Positions 51,371-63,100 of a stretch of 64,000 nt of DNA are shown here, piece by piece. The stretch is from Liolophura sinensis (taxonomy: Eukaryota; Mollusca; Polyplacophora; Chitonida; Chitonidae). The notes beneath the pieces are model-generated. The model saw only the letters and a program-made list of their open reading frames with translations. It did no database searches and was not told where the DNA came from. Made by a program: the position numbers and the translations under genes. How positions within the stretch are numbered: the first letter of the stretch is position 1; the number at the start of each line of letters is the position of its first letter. The DNA is taken from positions 24,779,608 to 24,843,607 of the forward strand of contig NC_088300.1 in NCBI RefSeq assembly GCF_032854445.1. The letters run 5' to 3'.

Positions 51371-51543
51371 TAAGTAACAAATAGATAATAACTACTAGAT
51401 AATCCCACTGAATTATAGACAGGCCCCTTTTCACGATCATTGTGAAATATGGTGCATTGTGCAATTCGTATGATCCCTATAGAGATATGATTTTTTTTTT
51501 TTAAATATTAACAAGAGTATATATGCACAGACTCAATAGATGA

Positions 51544-51680
51544 TTTATTTATTTATTTGATTGTTGTTTTACTCAATATATTACTCAAGAATATTTCACT
51601 TATACGACGGCGACCAGCATTATGGTGGGAGGAAACCGGGCACAGCCCGTGGGAAACCCACGACCATCCGCAGGTTGCCA
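51544..51680 (-). mobile_element. Main-family SINE, 5'-truncated, minus orientation
   Basis: On the plus strand it reads TTATTTATTTGATTGTTGTT (tail), CTCAAGAATATTTCACTTAT and GGTGGGAGGAAACCGGGCA, stopping at GGTTGCC. Head and B box are missing. Confidence 0.85.
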
Positions 51681-53778
51681 CAATAGATGACGATTCACTA
51701 TCGTATAATTCGATTGTAATCTAAACACCAATCATCTGTTTCAGATGGCTGTCTACATATGCCACCGTAGTCAGGTTTATGAGGTGGGTTATTTATTTAT
51801 TTATGTATTTATTTCATCTGGTAAAAACGGTCCCACACGCAGTCTCGTAATGAATGAACGTAAAACACCCACATAAGCATGACTCACAACCCTATTCACG
51901 ATGTTGTTAAGCTCCGTAGGCAGTGACCTTACTGTAAGTGAAGAACCATGGTTTATTGCCACTTGTACAGATGCATATGTTGAACGTCTAAAATGTATGG
52001 AAACAGACGTCCAACAAATCTGTCAATTACGGCAAATATCCCAGTTGACAAATCCCAAGAATTATTATAACCTGGGATATCTTATTTATTTGTTTGACTG
52101 GTGCTAACACTGTATGCTCAACGTTTATGAGTGAGGAGAACCTAAGTGCCGAGAGTACACCACCGCCCATTGAGAGGTACATGATAAACCTCCTGACTTA
52201 ATTTAAGCCGAAGCGAGAGCTGGATTCGAACATCTGCAGCACGATCTCATAGAGCTTGAGCCTGCACAACAGCGACAGCTGGACACATACGAGAGGCTGA
52301 GTAAAAGATCAAGTCAACACACAACTGAATGAGTTCCAAATAATGTACACGTATATGTATTTATAGGACATATATACTCAGATGAACATTATGCGTTTCC
52401 TTTTACAGTTGTGACCAACCACGGCCCATAATCACTTATTTCATTGATGTTTTTCACCTTGCACAATTATTTTCATTCAAGTACATTGGATTTACATAAG
52501 TAACAAAAATTTTACAATATCTTAAACAGTTTGACAAAACGTCCCCAAATGTCACGAAATATATAGCTGAAAATGCGTTACTGATTAGAGTTGTGTTAAT
52601 TAAATTTATTATTTTGTAAAGCCTTCTAACATTACCTTTCTAGTTATCATTTATTCATTGCACATTTTTATCCAAAAGGTTAACAAAAACCTACTGTACA
52701 TAGATGTTTCATTCGACACCTAAAACAAATGAAGCAGCCAGTGAAATGGTTGTGAAACATTTTTTTTTTCATGGCATATAAATGCCTCCTGACTTGGTCC
52801 GTGTGCATTTAATATAGACAGGTTTATGAAGAGTCGCGTATTTAAACATCATATTTAAACGGCACTTATAGCAAACACCGACCCTCGCGTTTGAATTAAT
52901 GGGAAACAACTCTTATGGCAAGAGCCAAAATGGTTTCTGCAATGGTTAACTCCCTTTACTTGCATGGTTTAGATTTGTTTGTTTGCTTTCCGGTGGTCGT
53001 TAAATGCGATCAACATTATTTCGGTCATGAATCCACGGCTTAAATATTGCTTCGAGAATTGTTTTGACGTCATTAATAGTAAGATAATGGAATTCTGTTG
53101 AAATGACAGATTAGAGGTCCACGCACGTTGTTGATCAAAACAAAAGTATTGATAATTTGAGTGACTCATATCTATGAGAGCATGTCGAAAATCGGTTTGT
53201 CATGTGGCGCGGATAACCAAGAGTAAACACCATCATAAAAAAAATCATTCGATAACAAGAGTATGTTGATACACAGTATACTATTACAATCTATTTATAA
53301 TAACAGTCTGATCATTGATGCTGCCTCTCTACAAACTCAACTGTAGCCTATAACATCTAACTTATTTAGCTACACATTTGTAGGCCTACTGAGCAATAAA
53401 AGTACTTAACCGATACCCTGAGTTTATTTCTTGGAGGGGAAAAAAAGCATCTCGGCATTCATTTGTACGAGAAATTTTAGCTGGTTACCGAGATAATTAA
53501 CCAATGGTAACGGGCTTCTTGTTTTGGAGCCGTGTTTGAAAACAGATAGGGGAGTCTATAATCTGTAACAGTGGTTGGCCACTAAACTCAAACCCAAACT
53601 TATTTACTAGTATCTCTGGATCGTAAACAGCCAATCATAACTTGCATAGAATTGCAGAACTGAACCCAAAGTTAACATTTTAAGTAACCGTGCCCACACC
53701 TGGATAGTTAAGTCAAGGTTCGAAATAAACCACGAGTCGTAAATCCCATTGTTTTGTTTTGTTGTTTTTTTTGTTTTT

Positions 53779-53860
53779 TTCGAGCAGAGTGCTGAATGTT
53801 TTTTTTACACATTTTCCTTTTTCGAGCAGAGTGCTGAATGTTTTTTACACATTTTCCTTT
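53779..53860. repeat. Tandem duplication, about 41 bp, two copies
   Basis: TTCGAGCAGAGTGCTGAATG and its following T-run plus ACACATTTTCCTTT occur at 53779-53820 and 53821-53860. The copies differ only by two T in the homopolymer, so the duplication is recent. Confidence 0.95.
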
Positions 53861-54023
53861 ATCGGCTCCTTACACATGTCTGAGTTGTTTGATACAATAG
53901 AGAATATATAAAGTATCTGATATATATTAGAAATAAATTAATAGGCCTAAACACAAAAAATGAACACCATGAAGGACAATGCGTATTGCAGTTTCCAAGA
54001 AATGTAGGATATGCAAACTGCAG

Positions 54024-54120
54024 CCAGGCGACTTAAGGCGAAATTAAGGGAAAAACATCTATATCAGTTATACCAGGCGACATAGGACGAAATTAAGGGA
54101 AGAAAATCTATATGTCATAG
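54024..54120. repeat. Tandem duplication, about 48 bp, two copies
   Basis: CCAGGCGACTTAAGGCGAAA with its continuation (54024-54072) is followed directly by CCAGGCGACATAGGACGAAA (54073-54120). The copies have several mismatches. Confidence 0.85.
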
Positions 54121-54180
54121 CATTCAAACAGCACTCAAAAAATTCATCTGCCAGTTTTAACAGAAAGTCTGCTGTCTGGG

Positions 54181-54337
54181 TGATGCCAGAATGTATTCTG
54201 TTATTATGACACAATGCTGTGTTATATTCAACATTAATAACATTCTGTTAATCCAATCGTTATGTTGAATGAATAGAATTTGTGCAACATTTAACAGAAT
54301 AAGATCTGCTGCAATAACAGAATATATTCTAGCATCA
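54181..54337. mobile_element. MITE-like element, copy 2, with terminal inverted repeats
   Basis: The left end TGATGCCAGAATGTATTCTG, followed by TTATTA, mirrors the right end, whose reverse complement is TGATGCTAGAATATATTCTG followed by TTATTG. These are about 26-bp terminal inverted repeats with three mismatches around a 157-bp non-coding element. The interior matches the copy at 50671. No target-site duplication is certain. Confidence 0.75.
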
Positions 54338-54719
54338 CACGTTCATTGGTTCACTATGTTCATGTGAGATGTATGCCGCGGGTCTATATATATATACCTG
54401 ACACTGACGGTATCCGAGATTCGCGTATACTTTATATAGCGTCATACCTGTACAAGTATATTGGTGTAGACCTACGTCCTGAGATTGAATTAACAGTCCC
54501 TGAAATTCATATTGCTTTATCTGTCTATACCGGAATGTTCGAATAACCACTCCCTGGCATAATAAGTATAGGCTTCTATATAGATGTATATATGAAGAGA
54601 TCGACCCTCATTGATTTTTGTCCAGCGCAATATATATTCCTGTTAATGAATGGTGAATATTAACACTGTTGTGAATGTATGTTATGTAGGTATATATTTG
54701 TGTATGTAGTCTTGTCATA

Positions 54720-54984
54720 TTGATGTATTTATTTGATCGATGTTTTACGCCGCACTCAAGAATGTTTCACTTATACAAGGGCGCCCAGCTTTACAGTGGG
54801 AGGAAACCGAACAGAGCCCAGAAAAAAGCCACGACCATCTGCAGGTTGCTGAAAGACCTCCCCCACTACGGCCGGTGAGGAAGCCAGCATGATCTGGACT
54901 TGAAACCACAGCGACCACATTTGGCCGAGAAGCTCCCGTGTTATTGCGCCAGGCTATATAAACACCTCGGCCACGGAGACCCCC
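54720..54984 (-). mobile_element. Main-family tRNA SINE, full length, minus orientation
   Basis: On the plus strand: TATTTATTTGATCGATG (tail), the CGCACTCAAGAATGTTTCAC block, GGAAGCCAGCATGATCTGGA (B-box side) and CTCGGCCACGGAGACCCC (head). Imperfect flanking duplications TAGTCTTGTCATA (54707) and TAGTCCTATCATA (54985) support a complete insertion. Confidence 0.9.
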
Positions 54985-55721
54985 TAGTCCTATCATAGAA
55001 ATGTACACATGAATACACATACGCGTACATAGGCCTGTATATAGTGTGTATGTTTGGTGTTTTATGACGACGAGGAGTCATTAGGCATGTGTACATGTAG
55101 CTAACTGTACGTGTCTTCTTGTGGCAGGGCGAGTACATGTCGCCAAAGTGCTGCCGCCAGTGAAGTAGGCCTATGTCATGCCGAAGACACCAGACATGAC
55201 ACTACCTCTCCCATGCAGTCACATTACACTGATACCGGGCCAACAGTAGTCGTGTTTTATAATTACTTTTACCTAGTGGCATGCGACACAGCAACAAGTA
55301 GCCCACCATTTTTAATCAAGTCTTTGAGGCGCACTATATTGTGAATAGTCACGAACAATACATCTGTAGCTTACACGCCAAGTCACTCTAGATTATAAGC
55401 CTACGTCTCGACCAGGTTATCTAATAAAATGCTTTACCTACTTCTGTTTAAACCACATATGGTGCTATCGGAGGCGTGTAATTTGCTACCATGCAGCTTA
55501 GTATGAGGGATATCGACTGTCCAATATGCGAAAACTGTGCATTTCCACGGACAAGATTTTCTACATAGGCCTACCGATAGATTACAGCATCAGGCCCCAA
55601 ATGGAAGATATAGGCCTACTTTTCTACACCATACAAAATTTTAATGCTTAAATAAATTTTTTTTCCCTCTATAGATAATCTAGACCTGCTTTCAAAGAAT
55701 ATTGCTATGGGTTGTGTGTTA

Positions 55722-55828
55722 TTTTTTCGCGCAGGGATCGCTTTCGTTGCCCAATGGTTAGAGAGTCCGTTTCGAAGTCGGGAGAACCGCGATCAAACTC
55801 GGGTCGGGTACATCATAACAAAGACATT
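55722..55828 (+). mobile_element. tRNA-derived SINE head, second family, truncated
   Basis: TTGCCCAATGGTTAGAGAGT (A box side) and CGCGATCAAACTCGGGTC (B box side), then ACAAAGAC, match the head of the element at 61674. The body is absent: the sequence passes directly into a perfect palindrome at 55829. Confidence 0.65.
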
Positions 55829-55892
55829 AGTTTCAAACTTCATGTTATTTTCAAGGAACATATTCCTTGAAAATAACATGAAGTTTGAAACT
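55829..55892. repeat. Perfect 30-bp palindrome with 4-nt loop
   Basis: Arm 55829-55858 (AGTTTCAAACTTCATG ... AAGGAA) is the exact reverse complement of arm 55863-55892, with CATA between them. Such a long perfect foldback is unstable in genomes and suggests a recent event, a foldback end of a mobile element, or a sequencing/assembly snap-back. Confidence 0.96.
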
Positions 55893-55899
55893 GCAGTTG

Positions 55900-57187
55900 G
55901 AATATAACAGAACGTAGAAAGTTACATATATATATATATATATGGCGGCATGGACTCGCCCTGCCACGAGAAGACACAGTAACACCCAAAGCATACATGC
56001 ATACGTTTAAGCGTAGGATTAAGACTGGGTTAAATTTTTTAGGTACAATCGCCGGTGTGCCTAAACCAATCAACACGCCCTCTGTCTAAACGAAAGGGGA
56101 GATAATCCGCACAGGAAGAAATTGACGTGTGTGAGGAACCACTGTGGACACGGCGACAGCGTTAGAGCTTGTTTCTTCATGAAAGAAAAAATAGTGAGCC
56201 TGTACCCGCAGCCATACTCGGTGAGAGTTGTACAAACTCTGATGCCTGTTGAAAATTTTCTCCGGTATGTTGAAAAGTGCAGAACTAACTTTACGCCTAC
56301 TCGTTGGCAGACGGTCATGTTCCCACGACACAAGTTATTTGTGGTGTCGTTGTTGTTGTTTTGCTGTATATCTAGTATTTGTACAGGTGTTGTGAAAGGA
56401 TGCATCCAGTGATCAGGTTCATTTTTGGGCTGTTGTAAAGACCAGGGTTCCCCTATTGATACTCAGTGAGGTCCTTCTCAGATGTTCTTTTTTTTTTCAC
56501 CAGGAAAAGTTAGTAGGCCTACGGGTGCTTGCAACTGCGAGTTAGTCCTATAGTGTACATGTAGCAGTCTGACCGTTTTCCATACTTCTGATTTGACAAG
56601 AACGATATAACTCAGAATCACGTAACTACTTCCAAGTAGGCCTATACTTGAGAGTGAGAGAGATTTTTTTTTCAACGAACCAAGTATCTTTTGATATACA
56701 TGTAACATGCATCAATTTTTATTTAGCCACTCATCTTTCAGCTCTGTTGTTGTAAGAGGGATTCATAAACACTGTTTTTATGTAGCAATGGGATACCAGC
56801 AGAAGGCCTAAGTGGGATGTATTACGTCATTTCAGTGACGCTAGACATTCCACTGCAGCGTCAACAGAGCGACATCACAATGGGTAGACCAAGTACGTCA
56901 TAGATGAAACTGCAGCATGCAACATGTTTTGCTTTGTGCTACAAAAGATTTGTGACATGCAAGTCCTGTGTCACACTAGCGCCACCTGCTGTGAGAGGAA
57001 AATCTGCCTGCACCCCTTTGTAAAATTGAGTTTAAAATTTATTGTTGGAATTGTACATGGAAACAATATTTCCAGTAAACTTGATTTTTTATATGCTGCC
57101 TAATTGTTTAAATTTCATTATGTGTCCAGTTTTCAGGTGACCACTGTATGAGTACAGTACTCACTGGCTGCCTTACAAACACCCACA
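55900..57187. other. Upstream flank of GALNT7
   Basis: This probably holds the promoter and 5'UTR of the gene that starts at 57188, but no TATA box or initiator stands out. A frame at 56317 encodes a short hydrophobic, signal-peptide-like string and then stops after 31 codons. I do not call it a gene. Confidence 0.45.
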
Positions 57188-60100
57188 ATGAGGCTTCGTA
57201 AGGGGTTGATCCTCAAGGTTGGTGTTGTGGCGGTGTTTCTTATATTCGTCATACCATACCTGATTAGTTTGTTTGGTAGTCCAGAAGACCAACCAAAATC
57301 TCGGCGTAAAAGGATCAACTTTCAGGTATGCTTAACTTATTCCCGTACCTTTGTTTATAAGGATTTTAGGCCTCCGTGGTGTAGTGTTTATGTGCTGGGT
57401 TAATGTGCCATTATTCTGGGTGCTATCGTATAAGCCAAATATTCTTGAGTAAAGAGATAGGGACCAATTAAAAAAATAAGTAAACAAAATTAAAGTGATT
57501 GCAGTTATCAGACTTCAATCATTTCATGACATAAATGACTGGTCATGTTGATTTACTTTGTAATCTTGGGTTCCCTTGGTTTCTGCTCCCTTGGTTGCCC
57601 ACTAAAGTGCATTTTTAAAGGTAAATAAATATCAGAAAATATTGTTTTTTATGCTGAAATTTACAATTTTCCTGTAGAATATTATTCCATGTTCCAAGCA
57701 TATCTCAAAGCAGCATTCTAAACTCAGGATAACTCTCTGAATCAGGAAATAGGCAAGTTAGTCATGAACAAAGTTTATTGTCATGTAGAGTACTTGTAGG
57801 TTGTCAAGTCTCCACTATCAACCTCAACCAGTGAGAGTTAATTCTGGTTAATTGTTACTCCGAAAACTCTTCTCTTGTTGACACCCAGAGTACAGTCATC
57901 ATTAAAGGTTGTGAGATGTCAGTATTAAGTGAACGTGATAAGCACACATGTGTACATGTACGTACATTTAATATTTCATAGAGTAAAGTACAAACACCTG
58001 GCATGTCTGGTGTGAGGCTCGACTTGGTACAGTAACACGTAGACAGGTTGCAGTGATGTGTTTACCTGTTGGAGAATCCTGACATGCCTGTCTAGTACTA
58101 GCTGAAACGCTCATTGTAACCAGTTGATAAATCCTTAGGTAAATGTTAGATAGCATTCCCCTAATGTTTTCACTGCTCTCCCAATCTGGGTACATGTACA
58201 TATATGGTGTAAAATATTCATTAGATTTTGTAATCTATAATATACATCAACGTGTACAATTACACTATGACAACATATGCAATGTATAGCTCAGTTCACA
58301 GTTTCTCATGTACATCTACAGATACAGTAAATTCTGTTATTTTTGTATTAAAGTTTATGTGTGAATTAGATAGCCATTCACACCAGTGTGTTTAGCTTAA
58401 ACTTTATAGTAATTTGCAATGCTCATTGTGGAGCACAATTTTGCTTTGAGCAGGGAAATCCATGGAGAAGCTGTAAACATCAGTATTAATCTACCTGACA
58501 TCTGGCATACTAGTGACATATATATTAGATTTGTGAATTTCACAGTGTGGTAAGAGAAAGTTACAAAAGTAAAAAAATTTTTGATCTTAATTTTTCACCC
58601 CTGGCTTTCCATGCTCAAACAGACAAGCTGGGAGGGAAATTTAAGTGTTCTGGTAATTTGGAAATAGTTCATATTGTTCTACATTGTATGGTTAAATATG
58701 AAACATGTAAAACACATAAAAGGTATTGTTGTTGCATTCAATTTTTTTTTTTGGCTTTTTCTGTTAGTTTCAACATTTGTATTTGAAAGAACTGATGTGT
58801 TAAAAAAATGATGAGTAAAATTCTTTGAATTCTATAGTGGAAACTTACAAAGTAAACTCATAAACCATCTGTGAGTGTCTATGTTTTATGTGTCAGAATT
58901 TATTTGAACAGCATATTGATTTTGACTAACATAAAACTAACATAAATACACCTGGACAGGTAATAAAAACAGCTGTTATATTTATGAGCTATGCCAGATT
59001 CTGAAAGGAAAATCATTAAAAATATTGTCTTGGCATTGCGGTTTTTATGTACTGTCCAGATTTTCAGATTTCTATGCATTATGCGTGTATTTTCAGTGGG
59101 TAATACTGCACATATACGGATTATTCATCATTGAAAGAAAATGTCTGTCAAAATGCTAACAATACAAAGTGTATGTAGGTACATGATATAGATCTACATG
59201 TATAAATGGCATTAACAATATTGCTGACCCTTTCTCTGCTTGTTTGTCTCAAGCATATTTATTTCTCTAGGGTACATGTATATGGCATTAAATTCAGCTC
59301 CCACATGTGTACTTACATGTATTTAGTTGATTTTTATGATTGGTGTTTTACGCTGACCTCAGGGATGTTTCTTTCACTTATACCACAATGACCAGCATAG
59401 TGGTGGGAGGAAACCGGGCAGAGCCTGGAGAAATTCTCGACCGTCCGCTGACAGACTCCCACACACAGCTGGAGAGGAAGCCAACATGAGCTGAACTAGA
59501 AGTGAAGATGAAAGGGCTCTATATCATTGTGCCAGTTGAGCACGTTAACCACTTGGTTACAGAGTATATAGTTGGCTTGGCATTGATGGTTTGTCCATGT
59601 TTTGGTCTGAATCCAAGCAGGTTTGAGTGTACATGTACATGTAGTCATGATATCTTGATTTAAAATCACCAACATATGGTAACAGAGCATTCCATAGCAA
59701 TGTTTAAGAAAAAGGTGGTTAGCGTGTCAGCACGGCACAGTGACCCATAGACCTCTCACCAATGTGGTCAGTGTGTTAAGTCCAGCTCATGCTGGCTTCC
59801 TCTCCGGTTTTACGTAGGAAGATCAAGGGTTTACCCATGGCCTTGCATTGCTTGGTTTATTCTCATCATAATGCTGGCGGCTGTCGTATGAGTGAAATAT
59901 TCTTGACTGAATATTCTTCTGTACTGAGTACTGAGGAAATGCTGTTTTATGTCAGGCCATTAAAAGGGTGTTCTTTTATGTTTATGGGGCATTGGTAGCA
60001 ATAAGCAGTTGATGTCTCTGTGACCACTCACAGTTTGTTAGATAAAAACCTCTTGTCTCGATATGGGATGCATATCAGGATGTCACACGTGTGAAAGTAT

Positions 60101-63100
60101 GTCAGTAACATGCCATATTTTGGTGGTTTGTACAGGTAACACTCATTTCCTCCGTCTTTAACTATTGTAAAGGTGGAAAATTCAGGAGCGTGGCATTAAA
60201 CAACAGCCAAATAAATAAATCTGACTACAGCATAAAACAACAATCATGTACTTGTAAAATATATAAATGTGTGTTTTCTTTCTCCTCCAGAATGAAGGCA
60301 ATGTGCTGAGGTTTGACTCTCATGGAGCCGAGAATGTGATGCATCAGCCACTTCATGCACCATTTGCTGATGACAACCAGCCTGTGGGATTTGGAGAGAA
60401 AGTCTATGGACCACAAACAGTCTTCAAAACTGGTGTCCTGGGAAAGTATGAACTACGCGAAGTGAAGAAAGGCAGTGGACCAGGTAATTCTTCTATACTT
60501 ATCCGATGTATTTGACGTAAAAAAATCCCCCCCCCCCCCCCCCCCCCCCAAATGCATTTTAGGTGCATTCATTACAAGAATTTTACAATGGATCATGACA
60601 ACAGTTAATTTATACATTTCGTCATTGATTAATTTCACCTGGAAGATGTTCCTTGGTGCTGGGTTATGCCTTCACTCCTTTTGGGTAATACTGGGTATGG
60701 GAGAAGTTAAGTATGTTCGTCACTCAATTTGGACTTATATCTCTAGAGTAGCGAGTGATTTGCACATCAAAGCCAACATCTTCTGGTTTGGCGTTTTTCT
60801 CACGGCAAGGCCTGACTGGCATTAAGTTAATAAAAGAGCAGTGTGTTCATGTCATTGTGTTTCGAGGTAAGAAAATTGTGCCGATGTAAATTATTGTATT
60901 TATTTATTTGATTGGTGTTTTATGCTGTACTCAAGAATATTTCACTTATACGACGACGGCCAGCATTATGGTTGGAGGAAACGGGCGGAAACCCATGATC
61001 ATCTGCAGATTGCTGGCAGACCTTCCCACATACAGCCGGAGGGGAAGCCAGCATAAGCTGGACGAACTCACGGTGACGGCATTGGTGAGAGGCACCTGGT
61101 TTGTTATGCTGTGCTAGTATTCTAACCAACTGAGCCACGGAGGCCCCGCCGATGTAAATTACACTTCTCAGCTAATTTAGGAGTGCATTTTGGTTCAGTT
61201 TTCAAGAATGACAGACTGTAACATATTACATTTGGTGCTGAAACTCGTTCAGGTTTCAGCAAACCTCAAAGACCTTGTAGAACTCTCAGAACTACTAAAA
61301 AAGAGTAGCTTGGTCAAGGATGAAATTTTAGGTCAGATAAAATTATGTACAGTATTAATCGGTTTGTCTAAATTGCAGACGGGATAGGAGAATCATAAAA
61401 CTCACGGGTAACATTTAATATGCCAGTCCTCAAATGCAAAATCTCTCCTACTCTGCACTAAACATGCTAAATGGTTAGTGAATTTTGCTGATTCTCCTTT
61501 TTATCATCCTTCAGGTGAAAATGGTGAACCAGTTTACACAACGATGGAGGAGAAAGCAGCAGCTGATAAGTCCATCCGAGACTATGGCTTTAACATGGTG
61601 GCCAGTGATAAGGTGTCCTTGGACCGTGTGGTTCCTGATACACGAATGGAAGAGTAAGTTCAAGCTGGTGGTACCAGCCTGGATAGCACAGTTGGTTGAG
61701 CGTCCGCTTCTGGAGCGGTAGATCCAGGATCAATCCTGGGTCGAGTCACACCTAAGACTTTGAAAGAGGAAGTTGTAACTTCCTCGCTTGGCCTTCAGCA
61801 TGAAGGGGATAGTGCGACGACTGGGTGACCCATATCAGTATAATGGCTCGGGTGGGTCAGCTTACTTGCCTTCGGGGGGCCTCCGTGGCTCATTTGATTA
61901 GCGCGCTAGCACAGTGTAATGACTCAGGAGCCTCTCACCAATGCGGTCGCTGTGAGTTCAAGTCCAGCTCATGCTGGCTTCCTCTCTGGCCGTAAGTGGG
62001 AAGGTCTGCCAGCAACCTGCGGATGGTCGTGGGTTTCCCCCGGGCTCTGCCTGTTTTCCACCCACCATAATGCTGGCTGCCATCGTATAAGTGAAATATT
62101 CTTGAGTATGGCGTAAAACACCAATCAAATAAATCAAATCAAATACTTGCCTTCGGTAAATCATCTCAGTGAAGCAGCACTAGATAAAAGAGGGGTGGAA
62201 ATTTGTCCTGCAACAAGAACACATTACATACACCCTAAGGATTCCTTCGTCGTCATATGACTGAAAAATTGTTGAGTACGACGTCAAACCCCAAGCACTC
62301 ACTCACTCACTCATTCAAGCTGGTGGTAGTCTTCATACTGAAGAACCTGGCACTCATCTCCTATAATACGATTCTTTTTCAGGCATGAAGAAAAAATTCA
62401 ATTTTGCTACTTGTTACCACAACTCCACAGCCTCTATTAAACATGGCTTCCATACCCAGTGAAAGTGATTTGTTTTGGCACTAATTGTTGTGTTAACTTC
62501 AAGGTTTGTAAATATGTGCCCCACTACCTAGAATGGTGTAGTCTTCTGTACTTTGGCAATCCCAGATGTTAAGTGTGATTCTTTCAGGTGTAAATACTGG
62601 CAGTAACCTGTAAAGCTGATGTAGCTTGGAAATCTCTACTGTGGATGTGATACCTGTGATTGTTTCTGGTGTAAATAGTGGCACTACTAATTAAGTACCT
62701 GTCATTATTTCAGTTGTAAATAGTGGCACTACTAATTAAATGCCTGTGATTATTCGGGTGTAAATACCGACACTACTAATCAGGTACCTGTGATTATTTC
62801 AGGTGTAAGTACTGGCACTATCAATGAAGTACCTGTGATGATTTCAGGTCCAAATACTAACACTATTAATTAAGCACCTGTGATTATTTCAGGTGTAAAT
62901 ACTGGCACTACCCAGAGAAACTTCCGAAGGCGAGTGTAATCCTTGTGTTTCACAATGAAGGCTGGTCTACCTTAATCCGCACAGTTCACAGCGTTATTAA
63001 CATGTCACCTCCAGAGCTTTTACATGAAATAGTCATGGTGGATGATTACAGTGATAAAGGTAGGCCTTAGGTTTATCACACTGCAGCTTATCCAGCTGGT

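Larger units (their letters stand above)
46120..53770. other. Intergenic region upstream of Gsc
   Basis: No gene was recognised. The region contains SINEs, a MITE-like copy and microsatellites annotated separately. GC-richer unique blocks near 48480-48740 and 49460-49625 (E-boxes CACGTG, AGCTAATTGGC) may be regulatory. Frames up to 107 codons show no family features. Confidence 0.5.

Noticed and set aside
56317-56412. Short frame with a signal-peptide-like start (MFPRHKLFVVSLLLF...)
   Set aside because: It stops after 31 codons. A possible donor (ACAG/GTGTTG) near 56386 exists, but no downstream exon could be matched, so it cannot be supported as a gene.
60475-60825. 116-codon frame overlapping the GALNT7 exon 2 end
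   Set aside because: It is in a different frame from exon 2, translates the C23 tract as poly-proline, and reads through a clear GTAATT donor.
61681-61765. tRNA-like sequence with A and B boxes
   Set aside because: It is the head of a SINE with a tail and target-site duplication. The cloverleaf is not intact enough for a functional tRNA gene.
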